From the NCBI GenBank assembly GCA_015068525.1, contig SVKJ01000025.1, positions 1-17,295 of the forward strand: DNA of 17,295 bases, read 5' to 3'. This DNA comes from Oscillospiraceae bacterium. Lineage in GTDB: Bacteria; Bacillota; Clostridia; UMGS1840; HGM11507. The position numbers and the translations under genes were made by a program. The first letter of the stretch is position 1. Every line of letters begins with the position of its first letter. Of this stretch, positions 1-7,328 are shown in pieces. A model generated the notes under the pieces. It was not told the origin of the DNA and did no database searches. It saw only the letters and a program-made list of their open reading frames with translations.

Positions 1-27
1 CTACCTCCTATTATTTATACAATAAAT

Positions 28-66
28 ATATCCTATAATTTATATTATATACAAATCATAGGATAT
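28..66. promoter_or_regulatory. Inverted-repeat operator flanking the -10 box
   Basis: ATATCCTATAATT (28-40) and AATCATAGGATAT (54-66) are inverted copies matching at 12 of 13 positions. Their centres are 26 bp apart, and they bracket the -10 hexamer of the leftward promoter. The right arm fills most of the spacer between -35 and -10; the left arm covers the expected transcription start. Both arms would not be present in the same transcript, so this is better explained as DNA bound by a dimeric or tetrameric repressor than as an RNA hairpin. The regulator is unknown. Confidence 0.6.
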
Positions 67-72
67 TGTCAA
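44..72 (-). promoter_or_regulatory. Consensus sigma-A promoter for a leftward gene beyond the left edge
   Basis: On the minus strand TTGACA (67-72) and TATAAT (44-49) are separated by exactly 17 bp, a perfect consensus pair. A ribosome binding site, TAGGAGG on the minus strand, lies in the first ten bases, so the start codon must be just left of position 1. The gene itself is not visible. Confidence 0.85.
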
Positions 73-140
73 TATACTTTTTTTCGTCAAATTTCGACAT
101 TCTTTATATTGATTTTGTCAAGTCAGGGACAAAAATTTTT

Positions 141-193
141 GTAGGGAACGGATTTATCCGTTCCGCTTCGGAATGCATAACTGCATTCCCTAC
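141..193. repeat. 53-bp palindromic repeat element with two internal hairpins
   Basis: The element starts GTAGGGAA and ends TTCCCTAC, so its ends are inverted repeats. Inside are two back-to-back hairpins: GGAACGGAT with ATCCGTTCC (145-164) and GGAATGCA with TGCATTCC (170-189), joined by a short GC-rich link. It is richer in G+C than its surroundings and sits downstream of pflA. It resembles small REP/MITE-like palindromes that recur in intergenic regions of some Clostridia, and may also slow or end pflBA transcription. Only one copy is visible, so repetitiveness is inferred. Confidence 0.5.
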
Positions 194-221
194 ATTTTAC
201 ATAACACCTGACGCATTTGTT

Positions 222-914
222 TTACAATGCCTTATATAGATTTTCTATAGTTTTTATATCAGTTTCAGAAAAATCTTCCATTTCGAAGGTTAAATTCATA
301 CTTTTATATTTTTCAAGACAAAGTTTTTTAAATGGCAAAAGTTCAATTTTTGACACATTTTTAAGTTCTTTTACTTTTCTTAAAAACTCTATATTTTCTT
401 TCGTATTATTAACACCTTTAATAATAACCTGCCTTATCCATACCTCTTTATTTATACTTTGAAGATAATTTAAAAATTCAAGAGTTATTTTATTTGATGC
501 CCTCATATATTCCATATACAGTTTCTCGTTTGGCATTTTTAAATCTAAAAGTACCAAATCAGTATATGTAAGCAGTTCTTTAACATAATCATTTAAAATA
601 CTTCCGTTTGTATCAAGAGCGATATGGTAGCCTTTTTCTTTCAGAAGTTTAAATAAAGGGATAAGTTCTTTTGCCTGAAGGAGTGGCTCTCCTCCTGAAA
701 AAGTCACTCCACCTTTATCAAATATATAATTTTTAAATCTCTCAACTTTTTTGAAAATTTCTTCTATGGTAAATAAGTTATTCTTATTTTCATAAACGGT
801 TTCGGGGTTATGGCAATATTTACACTTAAAATTACATCCTTGCATAAACACAACAAATCTGACACCCGGCCCGTCAACCGTCCCTAAAGACTGAAACGAA
901 TTTATATTTAGCAT
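222..914 (-). CDS. pflA: Pyruvate formate-lyase activating enzyme (radical SAM)
   Basis: This 230-residue cytoplasmic enzyme generates the glycyl radical on pyruvate formate-lyase using S-adenosylmethionine and a [4Fe-4S] cluster. The cluster motif CX3CX2C is seen as CNFKCKYC near residues 27-34, preceded by the DGPGVR signature of glycyl-radical activases. The SAM-binding GGEP motif follows in TFSGGEPLLQ near residue 75. Its length is close to that of family members such as E. coli PflA (about 246 residues). The start codon is one base beyond the pflB stop codon and no good ribosome binding site is seen, so translation is probably coupled to pflB. Substrate choice is assigned from the adjacent pflB. 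I am confident of the call. Confidence 0.96.
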   Translation of the reverse strand: MLNINSFQSLGTVDGPGVRFVVFMQGCNFKCKYCHNPETVYENKNNLFTIEEIFKKVERFKNYIFDKGGVTFSGGEPLLQAKELIPLFKLLKEKGYHIALDTNGSILNDYVKELLTYTDLVLLDLKMPNEKLYMEYMRASNKITLEFLNYLQSINKEVWIRQVIIKGVNNTKENIEFLRKVKELKNVSKIELLPFKKLCLEKYKSMNLTFEMEDFSETDIKTIENLYKAL

Positions 915-915
915 A

Positions 916-3141
916 TTATATACTGTTATGGAAAGTTCTTTTAATAACTTCCTGTTGTTGCTCCTTGTTAAGTTTATGGAAATTTACTGCATATCCTGAT
1001 ACCCTGATTGTAAGGTTAGGATATTTTTCAGGATGATTATAGCAGTCCTCAAGTATATCCCTGTTCATAACATTTACATTGATATGATGTGCCTTATTCT
1101 TAAAATAACCTCCAAGAATAGATACTAAATTATCAATTCTTTCTTCCTTAGTTTTGCCGAGTGCATCAGGAACAATTGTAAAGGTATTTGATATACCGTC
1201 CTGACAATAATCATAGGATATTTTTGCAACTGAGTTTAAAGATGCTAAAGCACCGTTTGTTTCTCTGTTATGCATTGGATTAGCGCCCGGAGCAAATGGT
1301 TCGCCTGATTTTCTTCCGTCAGGAGTTGCCCCTGTTTTCTTACCATAAACAACATTTGATGTAATAGTTAAAACGGACAATGTATGTTTAGCGCCTCTGT
1401 ATGCCTTAGTTTTGCAAAGTTCATTATAGAAATCTTCTAAAACGCAGGTTGCTATAGAATCAACCCTGTCATCATCATTTCCGTATTTAGGGAAATCGCC
1501 TTCTATTTTAAAATCGCAGATTATTCCATCTTCATTTTTTATTGGTGTAACTTTTGCATATTTTATAGCACTTAAAGAGTCACAAAGAACGGAAAGCCCT
1601 GCAACACCAAATGCCATAAATCTTCCTACTTTGGTGTCGTGAAGTGCCATCTGAAGTTTTTCATAGGCATATTTATCGTGCATAAAATGGATAACATTCA
1701 TTGTGTTAACATAAAGTCTGCACATCCATTCTTTATACACATTAAAACGTTTCATTACATCATCGTAATCTAAAACTTCTGAAGATACAGGTTCCATTAC
1801 GGGTCCTATCTGGTCGCCTGTCTTTTCATTTTTACCACCGTTTAGTGCCATTAAAAGAAGTTTTACAAGATTACATCTTGCACCGAAAAACTGCATTTGT
1901 TTGCCGACCTGCATAGCCGAAACACAACACGCAATCGCATAATCGTTGCCATATTTTTCTATCATTACATCATCATTTTCATATTGAATAGAATCAGTAT
2001 CAATAGAAACTTTTGCTACATACTTTTTAAAGTTTTCAGGCAGTTTTTCACTCCATAAAATAGTCATATTAGGCTCTGGTGCTGTACCTAAATTATAAAG
2101 TGTATGTAAAAATCTGAATGCAGTTTTTGTAACAAAGGATTTATTTCCTTCACACATTCCACCTATGCTTTCGGTTATCCACATCGGGTCACCGCCGAAT
2201 AAGTCATTATATTCAGGAGTTCTTAAGTGCCTTACTATTCTTAATTTTAAAACGAACTGGTCAATAAGTTCCTGAGCACCTTTTTCATCTAAAATCCCGT
2301 TGTCCATATCTCTTTTAATATAGATATCTAAAAATGCAGTATTTCTTCCCAAACTCATAGCAGCTCCGTTTTGTTCTTTTACTGCACCTAAGTATGCAAA
2401 ATACAACCATTGAACTGCTTCTTTTGCATTTTTTGCAGGCTGTGAAATGTCAAACCCGTATAGCTTTGCCATTTCTTTTAACTTTTCCAAAAAATCTATT
2501 TGTTTATAAAGTTCTTCTGAAAGTCTTATGTTTTCCTCGCACATATCAAGTGATGCAAGATTCTTTTTATCCTTTTTCTTTTCTTCGATAAGCCTGTCAA
2601 CCCCGTAAAGAGCTACACGTCTGTAATCGCCTATAATTCTTCCTCTGCCGTAAGCATCAGGAAGACCTGTTAAAATTCCTGCACTTCTTACTTTTCGCAT
2701 TTCATCGGTATATGCGCGGAACACCCCGTCATTATGAGTGGTTTTATACTTAAACTCATTTTCAACTTTTTCGGACAACTTATATCCGTACGCTTCACAG
2801 GCATTTCTTGCCATTCTTATTCCGCCGAAAGGGTTAACACCTCTTTTTAACGGTTTATCAGTTTGAAGACCGAATATAACTTCGTTTTCTTTATCAACGT
2901 ATCCTGCTTTAAATGTAAGTAAAGATGTAACAGTATCAACATCAACATCTAAAACTCCACCGTTTTCATGCTCTTTTTTCAGAAGATCATTTGTAATATT
3001 TAAAATATTCTTTGTTTTATCGGTAACACCTTCCAAAAATTCTTCGTTACCGGTATATTCAGTATAGTTATTAATAAGAAAATCTGAAACATTAATTTCC
3101 TCTTTCCACTTTTCCCCTTTAAACTGTTCCCAATAATTCAT
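916..3141 (-). CDS. pflB: Formate acetyltransferase (pyruvate formate-lyase)
   Basis: This 741-residue glycyl-radical enzyme converts pyruvate and CoA to acetyl-CoA and formate in the cytoplasm during anaerobic growth. The adjacent catalytic cysteines are visible as ACCVS, Cys405 and Cys406. The radical-bearing loop is RVSGYAV near the C-terminus, with the radical at Gly716. The length and the spacing of these sites match true PflB rather than other glycyl-radical enzymes such as glycerol or choline lyases. The start is supported by AAAGGAG about 8 bases upstream. The gene lies behind a promoter and a ZTP riboswitch with a terminator, so it should be expressed when ZTP/ZMP accumulates, that is, when 10-formyl-tetrahydrofolate is short. 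It forms an operon with pflA. Confidence 0.98.
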   Translation of the reverse strand: MNYWEQFKGEKWKEEINVSDFLINNYTEYTGNEEFLEGVTDKTKNILNITNDLLKKEHENGGVLDVDVDTVTSLLTFKAGYVDKENEVIFGLQTDKPLKRGVNPFGGIRMARNACEAYGYKLSEKVENEFKYKTTHNDGVFRAYTDEMRKVRSAGILTGLPDAYGRGRIIGDYRRVALYGVDRLIEEKKKDKKNLASLDMCEENIRLSEELYKQIDFLEKLKEMAKLYGFDISQPAKNAKEAVQWLYFAYLGAVKEQNGAAMSLGRNTAFLDIYIKRDMDNGILDEKGAQELIDQFVLKLRIVRHLRTPEYNDLFGGDPMWITESIGGMCEGNKSFVTKTAFRFLHTLYNLGTAPEPNMTILWSEKLPENFKKYVAKVSIDTDSIQYENDDVMIEKYGNDYAIACCVSAMQVGKQMQFFGARCNLVKLLLMALNGGKNEKTGDQIGPVMEPVSSEVLDYDDVMKRFNVYKEWMCRLYVNTMNVIHFMHDKYAYEKLQMALHDTKVGRFMAFGVAGLSVLCDSLSAIKYAKVTPIKNEDGIICDFKIEGDFPKYGNDDDRVDSIATCVLEDFYNELCKTKAYRGAKHTLSVLTITSNVVYGKKTGATPDGRKSGEPFAPGANPMHNRETNGALASLNSVAKISYDYCQDGISNTFTIVPDALGKTKEERIDNLVSILGGYFKNKAHHINVNVMNRDILEDCYNHPEKYPNLTIRVSGYAVNFHKLNKEQQQEVIKRTFHNSI

Positions 3142-3160
3142 ATTACCTTCTCCTTTCTAT

Positions 3161-3193
3161 TAAAAAAGGGCATTCTTACAAAGAAGAATGCCC
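3161..3193 (-). terminator. Riboswitch-controlled intrinsic terminator before pflB
   Basis: On the minus strand a perfect 10-bp stem pairs GGGCATTCTT (3184-3193) with AAGAATGCCC (3168-3177) around a 6-base loop. It is followed by six T residues (3162-3167) and then the pflB ribosome binding site. The first stem arm contains the GGGC that ends the aptamer's conserved CCGTCTGGGC, so ligand binding and terminator folding compete for the same bases. Confidence 0.88.
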
Positions 3194-3256
3194 AGACGGT
3201 CGGCTTTTAATACGATACATCACCTTGTGGTTAATTCCACAAAATCCGTCAGCGAT
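3168..3256 (-). ncRNA. ZTP riboswitch (pfl motif) upstream of pflBA
   Basis: The minus-strand leader carries the conserved 3' block GCCGACCGTCTGGGC (3190-3204), the hallmark of the pfl motif that binds ZTP/ZMP (Z nucleotides, purine-pathway intermediates). Upstream is a 5-bp hairpin TGTGG/CCACA enclosing AATTAA (3226-3241), and GACGG (3246-3250) can pair with CCGTC (3195-3199), as expected for a long-range contact. The aptamer starts just after the predicted transcription start and overlaps the terminator. Pyruvate formate-lyase genes are among the known targets of this class, because formate is needed to remake 10-formyl-tetrahydrofolate. Recognised by eye, without a covariance model. Confidence 0.85.
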
Positions 3257-3268
3257 ATATCTACATAT

Positions 3269-3297
3269 ATTCTATATTATTTTTTTCATTTTGTCAA
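3269..3297 (-). promoter_or_regulatory. Promoter of pflBA
   Basis: On the minus strand TTGACA (3292-3297) and TAGAAT (3269-3274) are separated by 17 bp. The -35 box begins only a few bases after the yolD-like stop codon. The predicted start near 3262 falls just before the riboswitch aptamer. Confidence 0.8.
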
Positions 3298-3299
3298 TA

Positions 3300-3626
3300 C
3301 TAAAAAATTCGTTCCAGGCTTTTTTCTTCGCTCTCGATATCCCAGATATCCTCAAAGTATATCTCGTCTTTTACTATTATAAGTTTTTTTAGATCAAAAT
3401 CTATTTTTGATACCATACCCTCTTTTTTTATATATTCGCCTTCATAATAATAAATAACCTTTATTATCATACCTTTTTCTACAAGGTTTAATTTATACGA
3501 TAAATCCTGAGCCTTATCTTCTAAGATTTCATGGCGGGGTACAACTATTTTTTCTTTTTCGAGTATTTTTCTATAAAAACCTTTAAGCGGAGAAAATGGT
3601 GCAAACTGCCTTGCTCTTTCAATCAC
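3300..3626 (-). CDS. YolD-like family protein
   Basis: A small protein of about 108 residues with the YolD-like signature RARQFAPFSPLKGF near its N-terminus. YolD-like proteins are found mostly in Firmicutes, commonly beside Y-family DNA polymerases as here; their biochemical role is not firmly known and may be to modulate the polymerase. I place the start at GTG (3624-3626): GGGAGG lies 8 bases upstream, and it gives an 8-base overlap with the polymerase stop (GTGATTGA), typical of translational coupling. A TTG at 3642-3644 would add six residues but would place the ribosome binding site inside the gene. The C-terminal part is rich in charged residues and beta-prone. It is the last gene of the operon; the pflB promoter starts within its stop codon region. 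Confidence 0.85.
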   Translation of the reverse strand: MIERARQFAPFSPLKGFYRKILEKEKIVVPRHEILEDKAQDLSYKLNLVEKGMIIKVIYYYEGEYIKKEGMVSKIDFDLKKLIIVKDEIYFEDIWDIESEEKSLERIF

Positions 3627-4875
3627 CGTTATGACCTCCCACAAGCGTATTTCTCTTTTTACCCGTTGCTTTTTCTTTATAATTCATTCCTTTTAAAATT
3701 GCATTCTTACCATATTTCTTTTTTATATCAATTATTGCTTTTTGCTTACTTCTTTCTTTATCATTCATTAAAAAATCTGAAAAGAAATCTAAATTAACAT
3801 ATTCTTCAATCACAAGGTTATTAAAGCCTATATTGACTTTTCTTATGGGTGCATTTTTATGAGTTGTTTTATCAAAATAATCTAAAAAATATTCGGTAAG
3901 TTTTTTTTGCGAATTTGTATAATTATTTATTTTTATCGTTCCGCCTGTTGTTTTATTCGTGCTATCTGAGTATCCTATACGCAGTGTTATAGAATTTGTC
4001 ACAAGATTTTTATCAACTAAATCAAGAGTCAGCATATCCACCATTTCTTTTAGCACAAGCCTTGCATCAGAATAATTATAATCTTCAAAAAGAATCTGAC
4101 CGTTAGAAATTGATGTTGTTTTGGTTTCATAATGTTTGATGTCATAAATAGTACAAGGCTCTATTCCTTTTGAGTGGTCAATTAAATATTCTGCATTTAC
4201 TCCGAACTCACGGTATAAAAGCCTTTCCTCCATCTGCGATACGCCGTACAAATCATACACGCCAAACTTTTCAAGCCTTTTTGCAATACCGCTTCCCACA
4301 TTCCAGATATCAGTTATAGGTTTGTGGTGCCATATTTTTTCTTTAAATAAGTCTTCGTCTAAATAACCTATAAAATCGTCAGCATTTTTTGCGGTTATAT
4401 CAAGGGCAACTTTTGCCAAAAAAAGATTAGTGCCAATACCTGCAGTTGCTCTTATTTTTGTTTTTTTATATACCTCGTCCATTATCATAAGAGCAAGTTC
4501 TTTCGGAGTTTTATTATAAAGTTCAAGATAATTTGTTATATCAAAAAAACATTCATCTATTGAATAAATATGGATATCGTCTTTTGATATGAATTTCAAA
4601 TATATTTCATAAATATTTGCAGAGTATTCTATATAAAGATTCATTCGGGGTTTTGCAATAATATAATCAATATCTTTTGGAATTTCAAATATTCTTCCCC
4701 TGTTTTTAACGCCCCTTGCTCTTATCCCAGGAGAAGCAGCAAGGCAAATAGCCCCTCTTCCTCTTTTCTCATCTGCTACCACAAGATTTGTTGTAAAGGG
4801 GTCAAGTCCTCTTTCTGCACATTCAACCGATGCGAAGAAACTTTTTAAATCAATACATAAATAATACTTTTCCAT
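3619..4875 (-). CDS. Y-family (UmuC/DinB-type) translesion DNA polymerase
   Basis: A 418-residue error-prone polymerase that copies past damaged bases. The catalytic carboxylates are visible: Asp9 in CIDLKSFFASVE, and Asp107-Glu108 in the SIDE motif (105-108). The palm/fingers segment with LAASPGIRARGV (46-57) and the helix-hairpin region with ATAGIGTNLFLAK and DIWNVGSGIAKRL are also present. The little-finger domain occupies roughly the last 180 residues. The form and the YolD partner resemble the UvrX/YqjW group of Firmicutes rather than classical DinB, but I cannot separate these firmly. The gene starts 2 bases after the pepD stop without a strong ribosome binding site, so it is probably coupled. 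I see no LexA-like GAAC-N4-GTTC site just upstream; any SOS control would have to act at the operon promoter. Confidence 0.93.
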   Translation of the reverse strand: MEKYYLCIDLKSFFASVECAERGLDPFTTNLVVADEKRGRGAICLAASPGIRARGVKNRGRIFEIPKDIDYIIAKPRMNLYIEYSANIYEIYLKFISKDDIHIYSIDECFFDITNYLELYNKTPKELALMIMDEVYKKTKIRATAGIGTNLFLAKVALDITAKNADDFIGYLDEDLFKEKIWHHKPITDIWNVGSGIAKRLEKFGVYDLYGVSQMEERLLYREFGVNAEYLIDHSKGIEPCTIYDIKHYETKTTSISNGQILFEDYNYSDARLVLKEMVDMLTLDLVDKNLVTNSITLRIGYSDSTNKTTGGTIKINNYTNSQKKLTEYFLDYFDKTTHKNAPIRKVNIGFNNLVIEEYVNLDFFSDFLMNDKERSKQKAIIDIKKKYGKNAILKGMNYKEKATGKKRNTLVGGHNGD

Positions 4876-4877
4876 AA

Positions 4878-6305
4878 TTATAAATTTTTAAGAACTTCCT
4901 TAATAAAATCCCATGTTCTTTTTGTTGATGAAATACTTAATCTTTCTTTCGGTGTGTGAATATCAAATATATCAGGGCCAAACGATATTGCGTCAAGATT
5001 TTTAATTTTTTCTCCTAAAACCCCACATTCAAGCCCTGCATGAATTGCCTTGAATTCAGGCTCTTTGTTATATAGGTTATTATATGCTTTTTTAATAGCA
5101 TCTCTCAAATAAGACTCAGATTTATACTCCCAAGGAGAGTATTCACCTGAAATTTCTACAGAAGCACCTGCAAGATTGGCAACACTTGTCACTTTATCTA
5201 TAAGCGCTTTCTTTTCGCTTTTAGAAGAACTTCTTACAGAGTATGACGCTTCTAACCTTTCTTTAAATATTCTTAAAATCCCCATATTAAGAGAAGTTTT
5301 AACAAGTCCTTTTATTTCCATATCCATACTTATTATGCCATTAGGAAGTGCCATAAGCATATTTACTGCTTTAAATGTTGAATCTTTAGTTAACGCCAAA
5401 GAAGTATCATTAACTTTTTCATATTCTATCATAATATCAGGATCGGCTACATTAAACTCTTTTTTTAAATCACTAAAATACGAATCTATAATATTATCAA
5501 CGTTTTCATCACAATAAAAAGAAAATTCAGTAAGAGGCGGTATTGCGTTATCTTTAAGTCCGCCTTTAATATCAACTAAATTTATTTTATAATCAGTAAT
5601 CAGGGAAAATAGAATTCTTGATGCTAATATATTGGAATTAGCTCTTTGCTTATCTATTTGGGCTCCTGAATGACCGCCTTTTAAATTATGAATTTTAACT
5701 GAGTATTTAGTTCCTGATGCTTTTTCATATTCTAAAGGCAAACTGCACTTTACAGTTGCACCTCCGGCGCAACTTACGGTAAAAATCCCTTCTTCTTCAG
5801 AATCAATATTTAATAGTAAATTTCCTTTTAAATCCGACAAATCAATAAAAGAAGCACCCAAAAGTCCTATTTCTTCATCAACTGTAAAAACTGCTTCAAT
5901 ATCAGGATGAACTATATCTTTACTTTCCAAAATTGCAAGAGCATAAGCAATTGCAATTCCGTCATCTGCTCCCAGAGTCGTACCTTTTGCAAAAACAAAG
6001 TCATCATCAACCTGCAAATTCAAACAATCGTTTTCAAAATCAAAAGGTAAAGCATCTTCTTTTTCGCAAACCATATCAAGATGACCTTGAATAATAACAG
6101 TGTTGTCACTCAAAGTCCCCTGTTTTTTCTTTTTAATAATTACGTTATTCATTTCATCCTGGGAATATGAAAGACCTTGTTTAATTGCAAAATCAACACA
6201 AAAATCACTTATTTTTTTAGTATTACCTGAACCATGAGGAATTTTTGATATTTCGTTAAAATAATAAAAAACTCTTTCAGGCTCTATTCCTTTTAAAACA
6301 TTCAT
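4878..6305 (-). CDS. pepD: Xaa-His dipeptidase / aminoacyl-histidine dipeptidase (M20 metallopeptidase)
   Basis: A 475-residue cytoplasmic di-zinc peptidase that hydrolyses dipeptides such as carnosine-like Xaa-His and other small peptides. The metal and catalytic residues of the M20 family are visible in order: His75 in QGHLDMVCEK, the bridging aspartate in TLGADDGIAIA, the general-base pair in VDEEIG (Glu144-Glu145), an aspartate in LLNIDSEEEG, and the C-terminal histidine in FDIHTPKERLS. The segment GGHSGAQI belongs to the lid/dimerisation domain. Its length matches PepD (about 485 residues). It overlaps the stop of the upstream dehydrogenase by 4 bases (ATGA) and is followed within 2 bases by the polymerase gene. 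The family is clear; substrate range is inferred from the family. Confidence 0.94.
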   Translation of the reverse strand: MNVLKGIEPERVFYYFNEISKIPHGSGNTKKISDFCVDFAIKQGLSYSQDEMNNVIIKKKKQGTLSDNTVIIQGHLDMVCEKEDALPFDFENDCLNLQVDDDFVFAKGTTLGADDGIAIAYALAILESKDIVHPDIEAVFTVDEEIGLLGASFIDLSDLKGNLLLNIDSEEEGIFTVSCAGGATVKCSLPLEYEKASGTKYSVKIHNLKGGHSGAQIDKQRANSNILASRILFSLITDYKINLVDIKGGLKDNAIPPLTEFSFYCDENVDNIIDSYFSDLKKEFNVADPDIMIEYEKVNDTSLALTKDSTFKAVNMLMALPNGIISMDMEIKGLVKTSLNMGILRIFKERLEASYSVRSSSKSEKKALIDKVTSVANLAGASVEISGEYSPWEYKSESYLRDAIKKAYNNLYNKEPEFKAIHAGLECGVLGEKIKNLDAISFGPDIFDIHTPKERLSISSTKRTWDFIKEVLKNL

Positions 6306-7087
6306 TTTTCTACCTCTATTTCAAATTTTTTACTCTGCAGTAAATATAATACTTTACATAACGCTTTTTCCGAAAGTATTCTTCTAAAAAAAACTGCTAT
6401 TTTCATTAAAAGACCCGGAATAATTATAAGTTTTCCTTTAAACATCATTTTAATGGTATAAGAAGAAACTTTGTCACAATCTGCTATAATTAAATCTCTG
6501 CCTTTTTCTTTGCCGTTTCCGAAACTTACTTTCGCAACCTTTTCAAATTCGGTTTTGACAGGTCCGGGACAAAGAACACTTATTTTAACATTTGATTTTT
6601 CCTGTCTTAATTCTTCGTATATTGACTCGGTAAGCCTGAAAACGTATGCTTTAGTCGCATAGTAAGAAGAGAAAAGAGGACCTGGGAAAAAAGCAGCAAT
6701 AGATGCAACATTTAAAATATATCCTTTATTTTTCTCTTTGAATTTTTTTACTGCCATTTTTGTTAAAATATGAACTGCGCGAACATTGGTATCAAGCATT
6801 TTAAGTTCAGAATCTAAATCTGACGACGAAAAATCACCAAACACTCCAAACCCTGCATTATTTATAAAAACATCTGTATCAGAAAGTTCTTTTTCAATTT
6901 CTCTATATGACTCTTCTTTTGTGATATCAAGGCATTTAATATAAAGATTTGTTTTTATTTTACTTTCAAGTTCTTTTAACTTATCTTCTCTTCTTGCAAC
7001 TGCAATAATATCATATCCCATTTTAGATAAAATTATTGCCATACTTCTTCCAAGTCCTGAACTCGCTCCTGTAATTAACGCTTTCAT
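6302..7087 (-). CDS. Short-chain dehydrogenase/reductase (SDR), substrate unknown
   Basis: A 261-residue NAD(P)-dependent oxidoreductase of the classical SDR type. The N-terminal nucleotide-binding motif TGASSGLG is at residues 6-13. The structural NNAG motif occurs in DVFINNAGFG, the catalytic serine in LNVASIAAFF, and the Tyr-x3-Lys pair in SSYYATKAYVF. An Arg after the second beta-strand (AVARREDK) suggests NADP(H) preference. The C-terminal end is hydrophobic and basic (GLLMKIAVFFRRIL), which may place it at the membrane; proteins of this DltE/YqjQ-like group act on varied lipids and alcohols, and the substrate cannot be read here. It is first in the operon, with GGAGG about 8 bases before the start and a promoter upstream. 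Confidence 0.9.
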   Translation of the reverse strand: MKALITGASSGLGRSMAIILSKMGYDIIAVARREDKLKELESKIKTNLYIKCLDITKEESYREIEKELSDTDVFINNAGFGVFGDFSSSDLDSELKMLDTNVRAVHILTKMAVKKFKEKNKGYILNVASIAAFFPGPLFSSYYATKAYVFRLTESIYEELRQEKSNVKISVLCPGPVKTEFEKVAKVSFGNGKEKGRDLIIADCDKVSSYTIKMMFKGKLIIIPGLLMKIAVFFRRILSEKALCKVLYLLQSKKFEIEVEK

Positions 7088-7121
7088 ACTTTAGCCTCCG
7101 TTACTCATTCTACTTTAATTT

Positions 7122-7151
7122 ATAATACCACATCTTAGAATTAAAGTCCAA
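7122..7151 (-). promoter_or_regulatory. Promoter of the SDR-pepD-polymerase-yolD operon
   Basis: On the minus strand TTGGAC (7146-7151) and TATTAT (7122-7127) are 18 bp apart, about 35 bases upstream of the SDR start codon. Spacing and placement are reasonable, but both boxes depart from consensus. Confidence 0.5.
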
Positions 7152-7186
7152 TATTTATTAAAAAATTAAAAAAATATAAAAAAGCC

Positions 7187-7215
7187 TTGACTTATAGACA
7201 AATATGGTATAAAAT
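7187..7215 (+). promoter_or_regulatory. Promoter of the rplU operon
   Basis: TTGACT (7187-7192) and TAAAAT (7210-7215) are separated by 17 bp. Transcription would start near 7222, leaving a leader of about 107 bases before rplU. The stretch between this promoter and the divergent SDR promoter is A-rich and shows nothing else. Confidence 0.75.
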
Positions 7216-7219
7216 AGTA

Positions 7220-7320
7220 CGGTAACCGCTCGAGTACGGTCATAATAATTGTTAAGTAGATATATTAATATCTTCTTACGATTAACCTTACAAGGCGAGT
7301 CCTAAAAAATAAAGGGAGGT
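7220..7320 (+). ncRNA. Ribosomal protein L21 leader (autoregulatory 5' UTR)
   Basis: The roughly 100-base leader has a small hairpin ACCG...CGGT with loop CTCGAGTA (7225-7240). A longer imperfect hairpin AAGTAGATAT/ATATCTTCTT follows near 7254-7277, then a conserved-looking block CAAGGCGAGTCCTAA just before the GGGAGGTG ribosome binding site. Structured leaders of this kind precede rplU in many Firmicutes and are thought to bind L21 for feedback control. The CTCG of the first hairpin could also pair with CGAG near 7295. The call rests mainly on position and the GGCGAGTCC block, as I could not run a covariance model. Confidence 0.6.
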
Positions 7321-7328
7321 GCTACAGA

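Noticed and set aside
130..141. ACAAAAATTTTTGT palindrome as a stand-alone terminator
   Set aside because: The stem is all A-T apart from its ends and has no T tract of its own; it is more likely incidental AT-rich sequence beside the 53-bp repeat.
5176..5517. Open frame of 113 codons on the plus strand within pepD
   Set aside because: It is antisense to a well-supported peptidase gene, with no promoter or ribosome binding site.
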